This document shows positions 25,824-33,933 of a DNA stretch of 64,000 nucleotides, one piece after another. The stretch comes from Polaromonas jejuensis NBRC 106434. Lineage in GTDB: Bacteria > Pseudomonadota > Gammaproteobacteria > Burkholderiales > Burkholderiaceae_C. The stretch lies in contig NZ_BCYO01000008.1 in assembly GCF_001598235.1 (NCBI RefSeq), positions 124,001-188,000 of the forward strand. Reading direction: 5' to 3'. The notes below the pieces were generated by a model. The model saw only the letters and a list, made by a program, of their open reading frames with translations, searched no databases and was not told the DNA's origin. How positions within the stretch are numbered: the stretch's first letter is position 1; each line of letters opens with the position of its first letter. Made by a program: the position numbers and the translations under genes.

Positions 25824-26642
25824 TTATCCCTTGACCCGGTAGCCCAGCCGCAGCGACACATCCGCCGCCGCCTGGCGCACGGCGCGGGCGATAGCGGAAT
25901 CCCAGTCCGCCGGAAAATTGTCCTCATGCCCCAATGCCGTGATCACCAGTACGGCTTTGCCCTCGTGATCAAAGGCGGCGGCACTGAAAGCATTGACGCC
26001 CGGAATCGGACGGCCTGCGGCGCGCACCACGCCATGCTGGCGCAGTTCCGCCTGAATATCCTGGATTTCCTGGGCCACGTCTTTCACGGCGCTGCGGTCG
26101 AGCCGCCGTGGGCCATCGCCGAAAGCGCCCTGCATGGCCTGCTCCAGTTGATGCCGGGGCAGCGTGGCGGCAAAGGCCCGTCCGGTAGCCGTGCCCAGGA
26201 TGGACATGACCGTTCCCATGCGCATGCTGACATGCAACGGCTGGCTGGCCTCGATATAGCGCACGATCGTGGGGCCGAAATTGGCCCACACCGCGATCGC
26301 CACCGTCTGGTCGATGGCCAGCGCCAGCGCTTCGGCCACCGGCGTGGCGGCTTTCAGGGGATCGAGCTGATGCAGGCAGCTCAGGCCCACCTGCAGCGCC
26401 GCCGCGCCCAGCGCGTAGCGGCCCGTCACCGGGTCCTGCTCGATCAGGCGCAGCCTGCCAAAACTCACCAGATAAGTGTGCGCGCGCGACGCCGGCAGGC
26501 CGGCCTTGGCCGCCAGATCCTTGAGCGTCATGGGGCTTGGGTGCTCAGCCAGCGCCAGCAGCAGCCGCCCGCCGATCTCGACCGACTGCACGGCCCGCTG
26601 CTCTTTGGGTTCTTTCTGGTGATCGTGTTCGTCCTTGTCCAT
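25824..26642 (-). CDS. IclR family transcriptional regulator
   Basis: IclR-type regulator, 272 residues from ATG 26642 (MDKDEHDHQKEPKEQRAVQS). The winged helix domain contains SVEIGGRLLLALAEHPSPMT followed by LKDLAAKAGLPASRAHTYLV; the effector domain includes TATGRAFAATLP and an AAFDHEGKAVLVITALG strand. A further in-frame GTG/ATG at 26690 exists without a ribosome site. Divergent from the MBL/monooxygenase operon and sharing 158 bp with it, where two identical dyads flank a good sigma70 promoter. It is the obvious regulator of that operon. Confidence 0.93.
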   Translation of the reverse strand: MDKDEHDHQKEPKEQRAVQSVEIGGRLLLALAEHPSPMTLKDLAAKAGLPASRAHTYLVSFGRLRLIEQDPVTGRYALGAAALQVGLSCLHQLDPLKAATPVAEALALAIDQTVAIAVWANFGPTIVRYIEASQPLHVSMRMGTVMSILGTATGRAFAATLPRHQLEQAMQGAFGDGPRRLDRSAVKDVAQEIQDIQAELRQHGVVRAAGRPIPGVNAFSAAAFDHEGKAVLVITALGHEDNFPADWDSAIARAVRQAAADVSLRLGYRVKG

Positions 26643-26705
26643 GGCTGGCTTCTCAGTTGAGGGGGTGAAGGGGGTGGCCGGCGGCCGCAAGCGTCAATCA
26701 TTCCA

Positions 26706-26757
26706 CAAATGGATTTGACAATAGCAAACTTCTGCATAAAATCAACAAATCAATTTG
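26706..26757. promoter_or_regulatory. Sigma70 promoter with twin IclR operators
   Basis: Promoter toward the MBL gene: TTGACA at 26715-26720 and TAAAAT at 26737-26742, spacer 16 bp. Two perfect dyads of the form CAAAT-NN-ATTTG lie at 26706-26717 (overlapping the -35 box) and 26746-26757 (at the likely start point). Their centres are 40 bp apart, close to four helix turns. Layout fits repression by the divergent IclR protein. Confidence 0.75.
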
Positions 26758-26800
26758 CAATAGACAAATCGTAACTCTGTCAGCCCACTCCGGAGATCTC

Positions 26801-27760
26801 ATGAGCAGCCCCAAGAAATTCGCCTCCCAAGCCGACCTCGACGAGAAGCAGGTCACGTTCACCAGGCTTTCGGACAACGCCTACGCCTATACGGCCGAAG
26901 GCGACCCCAACACCGGCATCGTCATCGGCGACGACTGCGTGCTGGTGGCCGACACCCAGGCCACGCCGGCCATGGCGGCCGACGTGGTGCGCCGCATCCG
27001 CGAGGTGACCGACAAGCCCATCAAGTACGTGGTGCTGACGCACTACCACGCCGTGCGTGTGCTGGGCGCCAGCGGCTACCAGCCCGAGCACATTCTGGCC
27101 AGCCAGGACACCTACGAGCTGATCGTCGAACGCGGCGAGCAGGACAAGGCCAGCGAGATCGGCCGTTTCCCGCGCCTGTTCCGCGATGTCGAATCGGTGC
27201 CGCCAGGCCTAACCTGGCCGACCCTGACCTTCACCGGAAAAATGACGCTGTGGCTGGGCTCGCTCGAAGTGCAGCTATTGCAGCTCGGCCGCGGCCACAC
27301 CAAGGGTGACACGGTCGTCTGGCTGCCGAAGGACAAAATCCTGTTTTCGGGCGACCTGGTCGAGTTCGACGCGACGCCCTATGCCGGCGACGCCTACTTC
27401 AAGGACTGGCCGAAGACGCTGGACAACCTGGCGGCGCTCAAGCCGGCGGCGCTGGTGCCCGGCCGGGGCGCTGCACTCACCAGCCCCGAGCAGGTGCAAA
27501 AGGGCCTGGCCGGCACGCGCGACTTCATCGCCGATGTGTACGCCAGCGTTCACGCCGGCGTGAAGGCGGGCAAGGATCTCAACGCGGTCTACAAGGAAAC
27601 CTTCGCCCAGCTCAAGCCCAAGTACGGCCACTGGGTGATCTTTGACCACTGCATGCCCTTCGACGTAACGCGCTGCTACGACGAGGCCACCCAGTATCCC
27701 GACCCGCGCATCTGGACGGCCGAGCGCGACCGGCAGATGTGGGAAACGCTGGAAGGTTGA
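26801..27760 (+). CDS. MBL-fold hydrolase-like protein
   Basis: Metallo-beta-lactamase fold protein, 319 residues, cytosolic. The first metal motif reads THYHAVRVLGASGY where HxHxDH is usual, so the Asp-His ligands of the second metal are replaced by Val-Arg. LGRGHTKGDTVVWLP provides a later His, and FSGDLVEFDATPYAGDAY the bridging Asp; EHRGxx-type His near the end is replaced by FDHCMPFDV. Hence a one-metal or non-catalytic protein is possible. First gene of an IclR-controlled operon, 22 bp before an FAD monooxygenase, so perhaps a hydrolase acting on the monooxygenase product or a lactone. Confidence 0.88.
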   Translation: MSSPKKFASQADLDEKQVTFTRLSDNAYAYTAEGDPNTGIVIGDDCVLVADTQATPAMAADVVRRIREVTDKPIKYVVLTHYHAVRVLGASGYQPEHILASQDTYELIVERGEQDKASEIGRFPRLFRDVESVPPGLTWPTLTFTGKMTLWLGSLEVQLLQLGRGHTKGDTVVWLPKDKILFSGDLVEFDATPYAGDAYFKDWPKTLDNLAALKPAALVPGRGAALTSPEQVQKGLAGTRDFIADVYASVHAGVKAGKDLNAVYKETFAQLKPKYGHWVIFDHCMPFDVTRCYDEATQYPDPRIWTAERDRQMWETLEG

Positions 27761-27782
27761 CACGCCCCTTGGGGAGACAAAA

Positions 27783-29549
27783 ATGAAATTGCAGGAACTT
27801 CAAAACACGCGGGGTCGCGGCGTTGATTACCAGAAGCTGGCGTTCGACTACGAGCGTCATGCCGATCAGGACGCCGACCCGCCCGCGCGCCACCCGGTGG
27901 TGGTGGTCGGCGCCGGCCCGGTGGGCCTGGCGCTCGCCATCGACCTGGCGCAGCAGAACGTGCCGGTGCTGCTGCTCGACAACGACTGCACGCTCTCGAC
28001 CGGCTCGCGCGCCATCTGCTTTGCCAAGCGCACGCTCGAGGTGTTCGACCGCCTCGGCTGCGGCCAGCGCATGACGGACAAGGGCGTCTCGTGGAACGTC
28101 GGCAAGGTGTTCTTCAAAAACGATCAGATCTACAGCTTCAACCTTCTGCCCGAAGAAGGCCACGAGCGTCCGGCCTTCATCAACCTGCAGCAGTACTACG
28201 TCGAAGGCTACCTCGCCGAGCGTGCCGCAGCGCTGCCGCTCATAGACCTGCGCTGGAGGAACCAGGTGGTGGGCGTCGAACAACAGGCCGACCATGCACT
28301 GCTCACCGTCGAAACGCCCGACGGCAACTACCAACTGGCGGCCAGCTATGTCGCCGCCTGCGACGGCTCGCGTTCTTCGCTGCGCCAGCTCATCGGGCAG
28401 GAGAGCAAGGGCCGCATCTTCAAGGACCGCTTCCTGATCGCCGACGTGAAGATGAAGCTGGATTCGCCGGCGCCGGGCCGCCCCAAGCCGGGCGAGCGCC
28501 CCCTCGGGGGGCAGCGAGGACACGCAGTGCCGAGCGTGGGGGCCGAAGGTTTTGCCGAGCGCTGGTTCTGGTTCGACCCCGAGTTTCATCCGAACCAGAG
28601 CGTGCTGCTGCACATGCAGCCCGACAACGTCTGGCGTATCGACTTCCAGCTCGGCTGGGATGCCGATCCCGAGCACGAGAAGAAGCCCGAGAACATCATT
28701 CCGCGCGTCAAGGCGCTGCTGGCTCACTCGGAGATGAAGGATGCGCAGTTCGAACTCGAATGGGCCAGCGTCTACACCTTCGCCTGCCTGCGCATGGACA
28801 GTTTCCGTCATGGCCGCGTGCTGTTCGCCGGCGACTCGGCGCACGGCGTGTCGCCCTTCGGCGCCCGCGGCGCCAACTCGGGCGTGCAGGACGCCGAGAA
28901 CCTTGCCTGGAAACTGGCGGCGGTCGTGCGCGGCGACGCGCCCGATGCGCTGCTCGACAGTTATGCCAGCGAGCGCGAATACGCGGCCGACGAGAACATC
29001 CGAAACTCCACCCGCGCCACCGACTTCATTACGCCCAAGAGCGAGATCAGCCGGCTGTTCCGCGACGCGGTGCTCGAACTGGCCAAGCGCCACGGCTTTG
29101 CGCGCACACTGGTCAACAGTGGCCGGCTCTCCGTACCGTCCACGCTGCACGGCTCAGTGCTGAACACAGCCGATACCGACCTCTTCGAAGGCAAGCTGGT
29201 GCCCGGGGCACCGGCCGCCGACGCGCCCATCGCTCGCGCCGACGGCAGCGCCGGCTGGCTGCTGCGCGAACTGAACCGCACGGGTTTCAGTGCGTTGGTG
29301 TTCGGCGACGCCAGTGGTGGCGGTGATTTGGCCGAGCGCAGCGCACACGCGGTCGCCGAGGCCGACCCGGCCGTGAAGGTGGTGCGCATCGCATTGAACA
29401 GCGTCCACGCGCTCGCTACCCAGCGCTACGATGCGCGGCCCGGTACCGTCTACCTGCTGCGGCCCGACCACCACGTCTGCGCACGCTGGCGGCAACCGGA
29501 CACACAAGCCATCCGCGCCGCACTGGACCACGCACTCGCCAAGGCATGA
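27783..29549 (+). CDS. FAD-dependent aromatic monooxygenase (MhpA-like)
   Basis: Group A flavoprotein hydroxylase, 588 residues. It has an N-terminal Rossmann motif PVVVVGAGPVGLALAIDLAQ, the DG motif CDGSRSSLRQLIG and the FAD ribityl-binding GDSAHGVSPFGARGANSGVQ. Relatives such as 3-(3-hydroxyphenyl)propionate hydroxylase use NAD(P)H and O2 to add OH to a phenolic ring. Codons around 28496-28544 (RPLGGQRGHAVPSVGAEG) come from a family B repeat read in frame, a segment foreign to the family. Middle gene of the IclR-controlled operon; a DUF2783 gene follows after 11 bp. Substrate unknown. Confidence 0.94.
   Translation: MKLQELQNTRGRGVDYQKLAFDYERHADQDADPPARHPVVVVGAGPVGLALAIDLAQQNVPVLLLDNDCTLSTGSRAICFAKRTLEVFDRLGCGQRMTDKGVSWNVGKVFFKNDQIYSFNLLPEEGHERPAFINLQQYYVEGYLAERAAALPLIDLRWRNQVVGVEQQADHALLTVETPDGNYQLAASYVAACDGSRSSLRQLIGQESKGRIFKDRFLIADVKMKLDSPAPGRPKPGERPLGGQRGHAVPSVGAEGFAERWFWFDPEFHPNQSVLLHMQPDNVWRIDFQLGWDADPEHEKKPENIIPRVKALLAHSEMKDAQFELEWASVYTFACLRMDSFRHGRVLFAGDSAHGVSPFGARGANSGVQDAENLAWKLAAVVRGDAPDALLDSYASEREYAADENIRNSTRATDFITPKSEISRLFRDAVLELAKRHGFARTLVNSGRLSVPSTLHGSVLNTADTDLFEGKLVPGAPAADAPIARADGSAGWLLRELNRTGFSALVFGDASGGGDLAERSAHAVAEADPAVKVVRIALNSVHALATQRYDARPGTVYLLRPDHHVCARWRQPDTQAIRAALDHALAKA
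28496..28544 (-). repeat. Family B repeat copy (inside monooxygenase gene)
   Basis: On the minus strand it reads CCCCCACGCTCGGCACTGCG, then TGTCCTCGCTGCCCCCCGAG, then GGGGGC. It matches the copies at 40.3 and 44.1 kb in layout and in most bases, and is read through in frame. Confidence 0.8.
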
Positions 29550-29560
29550 AGGAGCCCGCC

Positions 29561-29749
29561 ATGAATCTGATCACCACCCCGAACCTCGATGCGCCCGACG
29601 ATTTTTACGAAGCGCTGATTGAAGCCCACCACGGACTCTCGACCGAAGAGAGCCACGCCTTCAACGCGCGCCTCGTGCTGGTACTGGCCAACCACATCGG
29701 CGCGCTGGCCGTGCTGCGCGAGGCCTTCGCCGCGGCGCAGCGCGCCTGA
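29561..29749 (+). CDS. DUF2783 domain protein
   Basis: 62-residue protein of the DUF2783 type, recognised from LDAPDDFYEALIEAHHGLST then EESHAFNARLVLVLANHIGA. Members are usually encoded next to FAD monooxygenases of this kind, as here, and may be a small accessory subunit; that role is inferred from context. AAGGAG lies 6 bp before the ATG at 29561; an earlier ATG at 29546 is in frame without a site. It lies 11 bp after the monooxygenase stop and 30 bp before the TctC gene. Confidence 0.85.
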   Translation: MNLITTPNLDAPDDFYEALIEAHHGLSTEESHAFNARLVLVLANHIGALAVLREAFAAAQRA

Positions 29750-29779
29750 TTCCCGCATACCAACCCCAAGGAGACATTC

Positions 29780-30739
29780 ATGAAAATCACTTCCCGCATT
29801 CTCGCCCTGGCCCTGTCGTTCACCGCCTTCGCGGCCCCGGCGCAAAACAGCAAGCCGATCGAATGGGTGGTCGGCTACGCGGCCGGCGGCGGCTCCGACT
29901 CGGTGGCGCGCGCCACCGCCGAAACCATGTCGAAGAACCTCGGCCAGACCATCATCATCAACAACAAGCCCGGCGCTGCGACCAATATCGCGGCCGACTA
30001 CGTGGCGCGCGCCAAGGACTACGGACATGTGATGTTGACGGCCGATTTCGCCACGCTGGCGGCCAACCCCTTCCTGTTTTCCAAGCTCAGCTACAACGCC
30101 GAGAAGGACCTCGCGCCGGTGGGCATGCTGGCGCGCTTTCCATTGGTGCTGGTGGTGGGTGCGAACGTGCCGGTGAACAACTTCAAGGAATTCCTGGCCT
30201 GGGCCAAGGCGCAGCCGAACGGCATCAACTACGCCTCGGCCGGCGCAGGCAGCCCGCACCACCTGGCAACCGAGCTGCTGCGCGAGAAGACCGGCCTCAA
30301 GATGACGCACGTGGCCTATCGCGGCGCGGCACCGGCGCTGCAGGACATCCTGGGCGGCGTCGTCCCCTTCATGCTGGTCGATACCGCGAGCGGCAACCAG
30401 TTCGTGCTGGCCGGCAAGGTCAAGGCCATCGCCGTGGCAAGCACCCAGCGCATCGCCACCCTGCCCGAGGTGCCGACCTTCGCCGAGCAGGGGCTGACTG
30501 GCTTCGAGGCCTACGCATGGCAGGGTCTTTCGGTGCCCGCCGGCACGCCGCCCGAAATCATCACCAAGCTCAACAGGGCACTTGTCGAGGCCCTCAACTC
30601 GACCACGGTCAAGGCGCGCTATCAGGCGCTCGGTGTCGAGGGCCTGCCCGGCACGCCGGCGCAGATGGCCAGCTACGTCAAGAGCGAGCGCGAGCGCTGG
30701 GGCCGGCTGATCCGCGACAACGGCATCAAGGTTGACTGA
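29780..30739 (+). CDS. TctC/Bug-type solute receptor
   Basis: Periplasmic carboxylate receptor, 319 residues, with signal peptide (ILALALSFTAFAAPAQ) and the family loop WVVGYAAGGGSDSVARA, then NKPGAATNIAADYVARAKD and THVAYRGAAPALQDILGG. AAGGAG lies before the ATG. Last gene of the IclR-controlled operon with MBL protein, monooxygenase and DUF2783 protein; the receptor therefore probably binds the aromatic acid that is hydroxylated. It is followed by a family A repeat. The third orphan receptor in the window. Confidence 0.94.
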   Translation: MKITSRILALALSFTAFAAPAQNSKPIEWVVGYAAGGGSDSVARATAETMSKNLGQTIIINNKPGAATNIAADYVARAKDYGHVMLTADFATLAANPFLFSKLSYNAEKDLAPVGMLARFPLVLVVGANVPVNNFKEFLAWAKAQPNGINYASAGAGSPHHLATELLREKTGLKMTHVAYRGAAPALQDILGGVVPFMLVDTASGNQFVLAGKVKAIAVASTQRIATLPEVPTFAEQGLTGFEAYAWQGLSVPAGTPPEIITKLNRALVEALNSTTVKARYQALGVEGLPGTPAQMASYVKSERERWGRLIRDNGIKVD

Positions 30740-30754
30740 ACACAGGGAAAATAA

Positions 30755-30802
30755 CCCTGTAGCTCTTGTTCTGATTGCGTAAACAGCTATCAAATTCATA
30801 GC
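30755..30802 (-). repeat. Family A repeat copy
   Basis: Reverse-oriented copy: on the + strand the tail CCCTGTAGCTCTTG comes first and the dyad AGCTATCAAATTCATAGC last. Lies 15 bp after the TctC stop. Confidence 0.85.
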
Positions 30803-30944
30803 ATTTTCAACGCCGCACGGCGCCCAGGTGGCCGTGCGGGCAGCCGATGCCACTGGGTGACACGCGAACCACCTTCTTCCCGGAACCTGGGCAGCGACGC
30901 AGGCAGCTGGCACAATTGACGGGCATGCATTTGCCCATCTTTTT

Positions 30945-32441
30945 GTGACCGCCCCCGCCGCCCCCTTCACACTCGCCAATCTGCGGGCCCGCTACGGCCC
31001 GCGTTACCGTTGGCTGTTGCTGCTGTCAGTGATGCTGGGCACCATGGCCTCCATCATGTCGTCGACCATCGTCAACGTGGCGATTCCCGACATGAGCCAG
31101 CATTTCGCGCTGGGCCAGGAACGGGCGCAATGGGTCAGCTCCGGCTTTATGGTGGCCACGACGGTGTCCATGCTGACCACGCCCTGGCTGCTGGCGCGCT
31201 ACGGCTACCGACGCACCTACGCCGGCACCATGCTGCTGCTGATGACCGGCGGCATGGTCGGCGGCCTGGCCAACAGCTTCGGCCTGGTGATGGGCGCGCG
31301 CGTGGCCGAAGGGCTGGCGGCCGGCATCGTGCAACCGATTCCGGCCATCATCATCATGCGCGCCTTCGGACCCCATGAGCAGGGCCGGGCCAGCGGCCTC
31401 TTTGGCATGGGCGTGGTGCTGGCGCCGGCGCTGGGCCCCAGCATTGGCGGCCTGCTGGTCGACTGGTTTGGCTGGCGCTCAATTTTTTTCATGGTGATTC
31501 CGCTGTGCCTGCTGTCGCTGTGGATGGCTTACCGCTATGTGCCGGACAGCGCGCCCGGCGGTGTGGCGGCCGACCGCAACAGTGCCATGATCGACTGGCG
31601 CGGCCTGCTGCTGGGCGGCGTGGGCACGCTGTGCCTGCTCAACGGCATGGTGGCGCTGCATGGCAACAGCCTGCTGGAGGCCGTGGTCCTGCTGGTTGCG
31701 GCCCTGATGGCCATGGCCGTGTTTATCGGGTGGCAGCGCCACATGGCCGACACGGGCCGCGCGCCGCTGATGAACCTGGCGCTCTTTGGCTACCGCCAGT
31801 TCGCCATGGGCAGCGTGGTCGCCTTCATTTACGGCACGGCGCTGTTTGGCTCGACCTACCTGCTGCCGGTTTACATGCAGCTGGGCCTGAACCTGTCGGC
31901 CTCGCATGTCGGCACCATCCTGTTGCCCGCCGGGCTGGTGCTGGCCGCCACCATTGCCGGTGTGGGCCGGCTGGCCGACAGGCAGCCCACCTGGCTGCTG
32001 GTCAGCACCGGGCTGAGCCTGCTGGCGGCCTCGTTCGCGCTGATGCTGACGGTCGGCCTGGGCAGCGCCTTGTGGCTGCTGGTGCTGTGGGCCATTTTGG
32101 GCCGCATCGGGCTGGGCTTTATCCTGCCCTCGCTGAATCTGGGCTCGCTGCGGCCGCTGCCCAAGGACCTGATGCCGCAGGGCGTCAGCGCCATCAGCTT
32201 TGTGCGCATGCTGGGCGGCGCGATCGGCGTGAGCCTGTGCGGCATCGTGCTGGAGTGGCGGCTCGCCGCGCATGGCGACTCCTTCGCCAACGCCAGCAGC
32301 AGCCCGGCGCGGCTGGCGGCCTTTAACGAAGCCTTTTTGATGCTGGCCGCCCTGTGCGCGCTGGCCATGGTGGCGGCCTGGCAGCTGCGCGAACGGGCTG
32401 CCGCACCACAGCCGCGGCCCGAACAACTCAGGGCGGACTGA
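30945..32441 (+). CDS. MFS transporter, DHA2 (EmrB/QacA) type
   Basis: Drug:H+ antiporter-2 type permease, 498 residues, about 14 membrane helices. DHA2 features are SSTIVNVAIPDMSQHF in TM1, the WVSSGFMVATTVSM segment, LLARYGYRRTYAGTMLLL (motif A-like) and LFGMGVVLAPALGPSIGGLL (motif C). It would export lipophilic or cationic drugs. No EmrA partner is encoded nearby. The start is GTG at 30945; no ribosome-binding site is seen and an upstream ATG (30925) runs into a stop, so the N-terminus is only probable. It ends 2 bp before the amidotransferase gene. Confidence 0.92.
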   Translation: MTAPAAPFTLANLRARYGPRYRWLLLLSVMLGTMASIMSSTIVNVAIPDMSQHFALGQERAQWVSSGFMVATTVSMLTTPWLLARYGYRRTYAGTMLLLMTGGMVGGLANSFGLVMGARVAEGLAAGIVQPIPAIIIMRAFGPHEQGRASGLFGMGVVLAPALGPSIGGLLVDWFGWRSIFFMVIPLCLLSLWMAYRYVPDSAPGGVAADRNSAMIDWRGLLLGGVGTLCLLNGMVALHGNSLLEAVVLLVAALMAMAVFIGWQRHMADTGRAPLMNLALFGYRQFAMGSVVAFIYGTALFGSTYLLPVYMQLGLNLSASHVGTILLPAGLVLAATIAGVGRLADRQPTWLLVSTGLSLLAASFALMLTVGLGSALWLLVLWAILGRIGLGFILPSLNLGSLRPLPKDLMPQGVSAISFVRMLGGAIGVSLCGIVLEWRLAAHGDSFANASSSPARLAAFNEAFLMLAALCALAMVAAWQLRERAAAPQPRPEQLRAD

Positions 32442-32443
32442 GC

Positions 32444-33241
32444 ATGTGCCAGCTGCTGGGCATGAACTGCAACGCGCCCACGGACGTGACTTTCAGCTTT
32501 CGCGGCTTCGCGCAGCGCGGCGGCCACACGGACCACCATGCCGACGGTTGGGGCATTGCCTTTTTTGAAGGCAATGACGATGCCGTCAGCACCGGCTGCG
32601 ACAGGGGCCTGCGGCATTTTGTCGATCACCAGCCGGCCTGCGAGTCGCCGGTGGCCGAGCTGATTCGCCGCTACCCGATCAAGAGCCGCAACGTCATCGC
32701 GCATATCCGCAAGGCCACGCAAGGCCGCGTCGCGCTGGAAAACTGCCACCCCTTTGTGCGCGAGCTGTGGGGCCGCTACTGGGTGTTTGCCCACAATGGC
32801 GACCTCAAGGATTTCGCACCGCGGCTGCACGGCAGCTTCAGGCCGGTCGGCAGCACCGACAGCGAGCGCGCTTTTTGCTGGATCATGCAGGAGCTGGCCA
32901 AATCCCACGCCGATGTGCCCAGCGTGCAGGAACTCAGCATCACCCTGCGCGAACTGGCGGCCCGGATCGCCCCCCATGGCAGCTTCAATTGCCTGCTGAG
33001 CAATGGGCAGGCGCTGTGGGCGCACGCATCCACCAGCCTCTATTACGTCGAGCGCCGGCATCCGTTTGCCCACGCCACGCTGAGCGACGAAGACGTGAGC
33101 GTCAACTTTGCCGAACACACCCGGCCCACCGACCGTGTGGCCGTGGTGGTGACGGCGCCGCTGACCACCAACGAGCACTGGACGGCTTTTGCGCCGGGAG
33201 AGCTCAAGGTGTTTGTGGACGGCGCGCTCGCCGCCGCCTGA
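32444..33241 (+). CDS. Class II glutamine amidotransferase (YafJ-like)
   Basis: Ntn-type glutamine amidotransferase of 265 residues. After Met removal Cys2 is the N-terminal nucleophile (MCQLLGMNCNAPTDVTFSFR). Also seen are RGGHTDHHADGWGIAFFEG (the Arg and His-Gly region), VIAHIRKATQGRVALENCHP, and FAHNGDLKDF, the oxyanion-hole segment. It has only the glutaminase domain, so the acceptor is unknown. The ATG at 32444 is required because it places Cys at position 2. It is 2 bp after the MFS gene; a shared role is not clear. Confidence 0.94.
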   Translation: MCQLLGMNCNAPTDVTFSFRGFAQRGGHTDHHADGWGIAFFEGNDDAVSTGCDRGLRHFVDHQPACESPVAELIRRYPIKSRNVIAHIRKATQGRVALENCHPFVRELWGRYWVFAHNGDLKDFAPRLHGSFRPVGSTDSERAFCWIMQELAKSHADVPSVQELSITLRELAARIAPHGSFNCLLSNGQALWAHASTSLYYVERRHPFAHATLSDEDVSVNFAEHTRPTDRVAVVVTAPLTTNEHWTAFAPGELKVFVDGALAAA

Positions 33242-33267
33242 CCGGCCTGATCGGCCCGACCAGCCGC

Positions 33268-33933
33268 TCAGGGTGTGGCGGCGCAGCCCGGGCTTTGCCC
33301 GTTGAGCGCCTGCTGCTCCAGCGCAAAGCTGGCCCTGGCCTGACCTTGGCTGCGCCGCACCGTCAGCACGTAAATGCTGTCGAAATCACTGCTCTTCCAG
33401 TGCGGCACCGCGCTGGCCTGGCCGCCCATGCGCTGCAGCATGGCCCTGACCATCTCTTCAAGCAGCCGGTGCTCCCAGGCCACCAGCACCACCGCGTTTT
33501 GATAGCGCGGAGCGGCCAGCTCCTGCTGCAAGCCCTGAATGTTTTCATACCCGAACGAGGTGTCGATGGGCAGGCCCAGCTGCACGGCTGTGGGCGCCAC
33601 GGTCAACAGGGGCCGCACATAGTTGTAGGACTGGTCGCCATCGACCTTTTTCTCATGCGGATCGGGCGCAAACACGAAATCCGGCTTGCCGAACCTGGCC
33701 AGCAGCACGGCCGGCAAGGCCAGCGCGCGGTTCAATCCCTGGCAATTGATCATCCCCAGGCCCCGGGCCGGTTTTTCCGCATGGCGGATGAAGATGATTT
33801 TCTGCTCTGCAACCTCTGCGGCTGCATCGGCGGCCGGTGCGGCCCAGGAGGCGAAAGGCAGCCACAGGCTGCACAGGATCGCGCGCCGCAGACCTTGGCC
33901 AGGAGCGGGCCGGGTCATTGCCTTGACCCACAT
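33268..33933 (-). CDS. Histidine phosphatase family protein
   Basis: Secreted protein of 221 residues with a signal peptide (ILCSLWLPFASWAAP). KIIFIRHAEKPARGLGMINC holds the RHAEK motif of the histidine phosphatase superfamily; a second His lies in VVLVAWEHRLLEEMV. Members hydrolyse phosphoesters or act as inactive lipid/sugar-binding relatives; the substrate is not known. The start ATG overlaps the gshB stop (TGATG), so translation is coupled to gshB. The last gene of a leftward gshB unit. Confidence 0.82.
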   Translation of the reverse strand: MWVKAMTRPAPGQGLRRAILCSLWLPFASWAAPAADAAAEVAEQKIIFIRHAEKPARGLGMINCQGLNRALALPAVLLARFGKPDFVFAPDPHEKKVDGDQSYNYVRPLLTVAPTAVQLGLPIDTSFGYENIQGLQQELAAPRYQNAVVLVAWEHRLLEEMVRAMLQRMGGQASAVPHWKSSDFDSIYVLTVRRSQGQARASFALEQQALNGQSPGCAATP

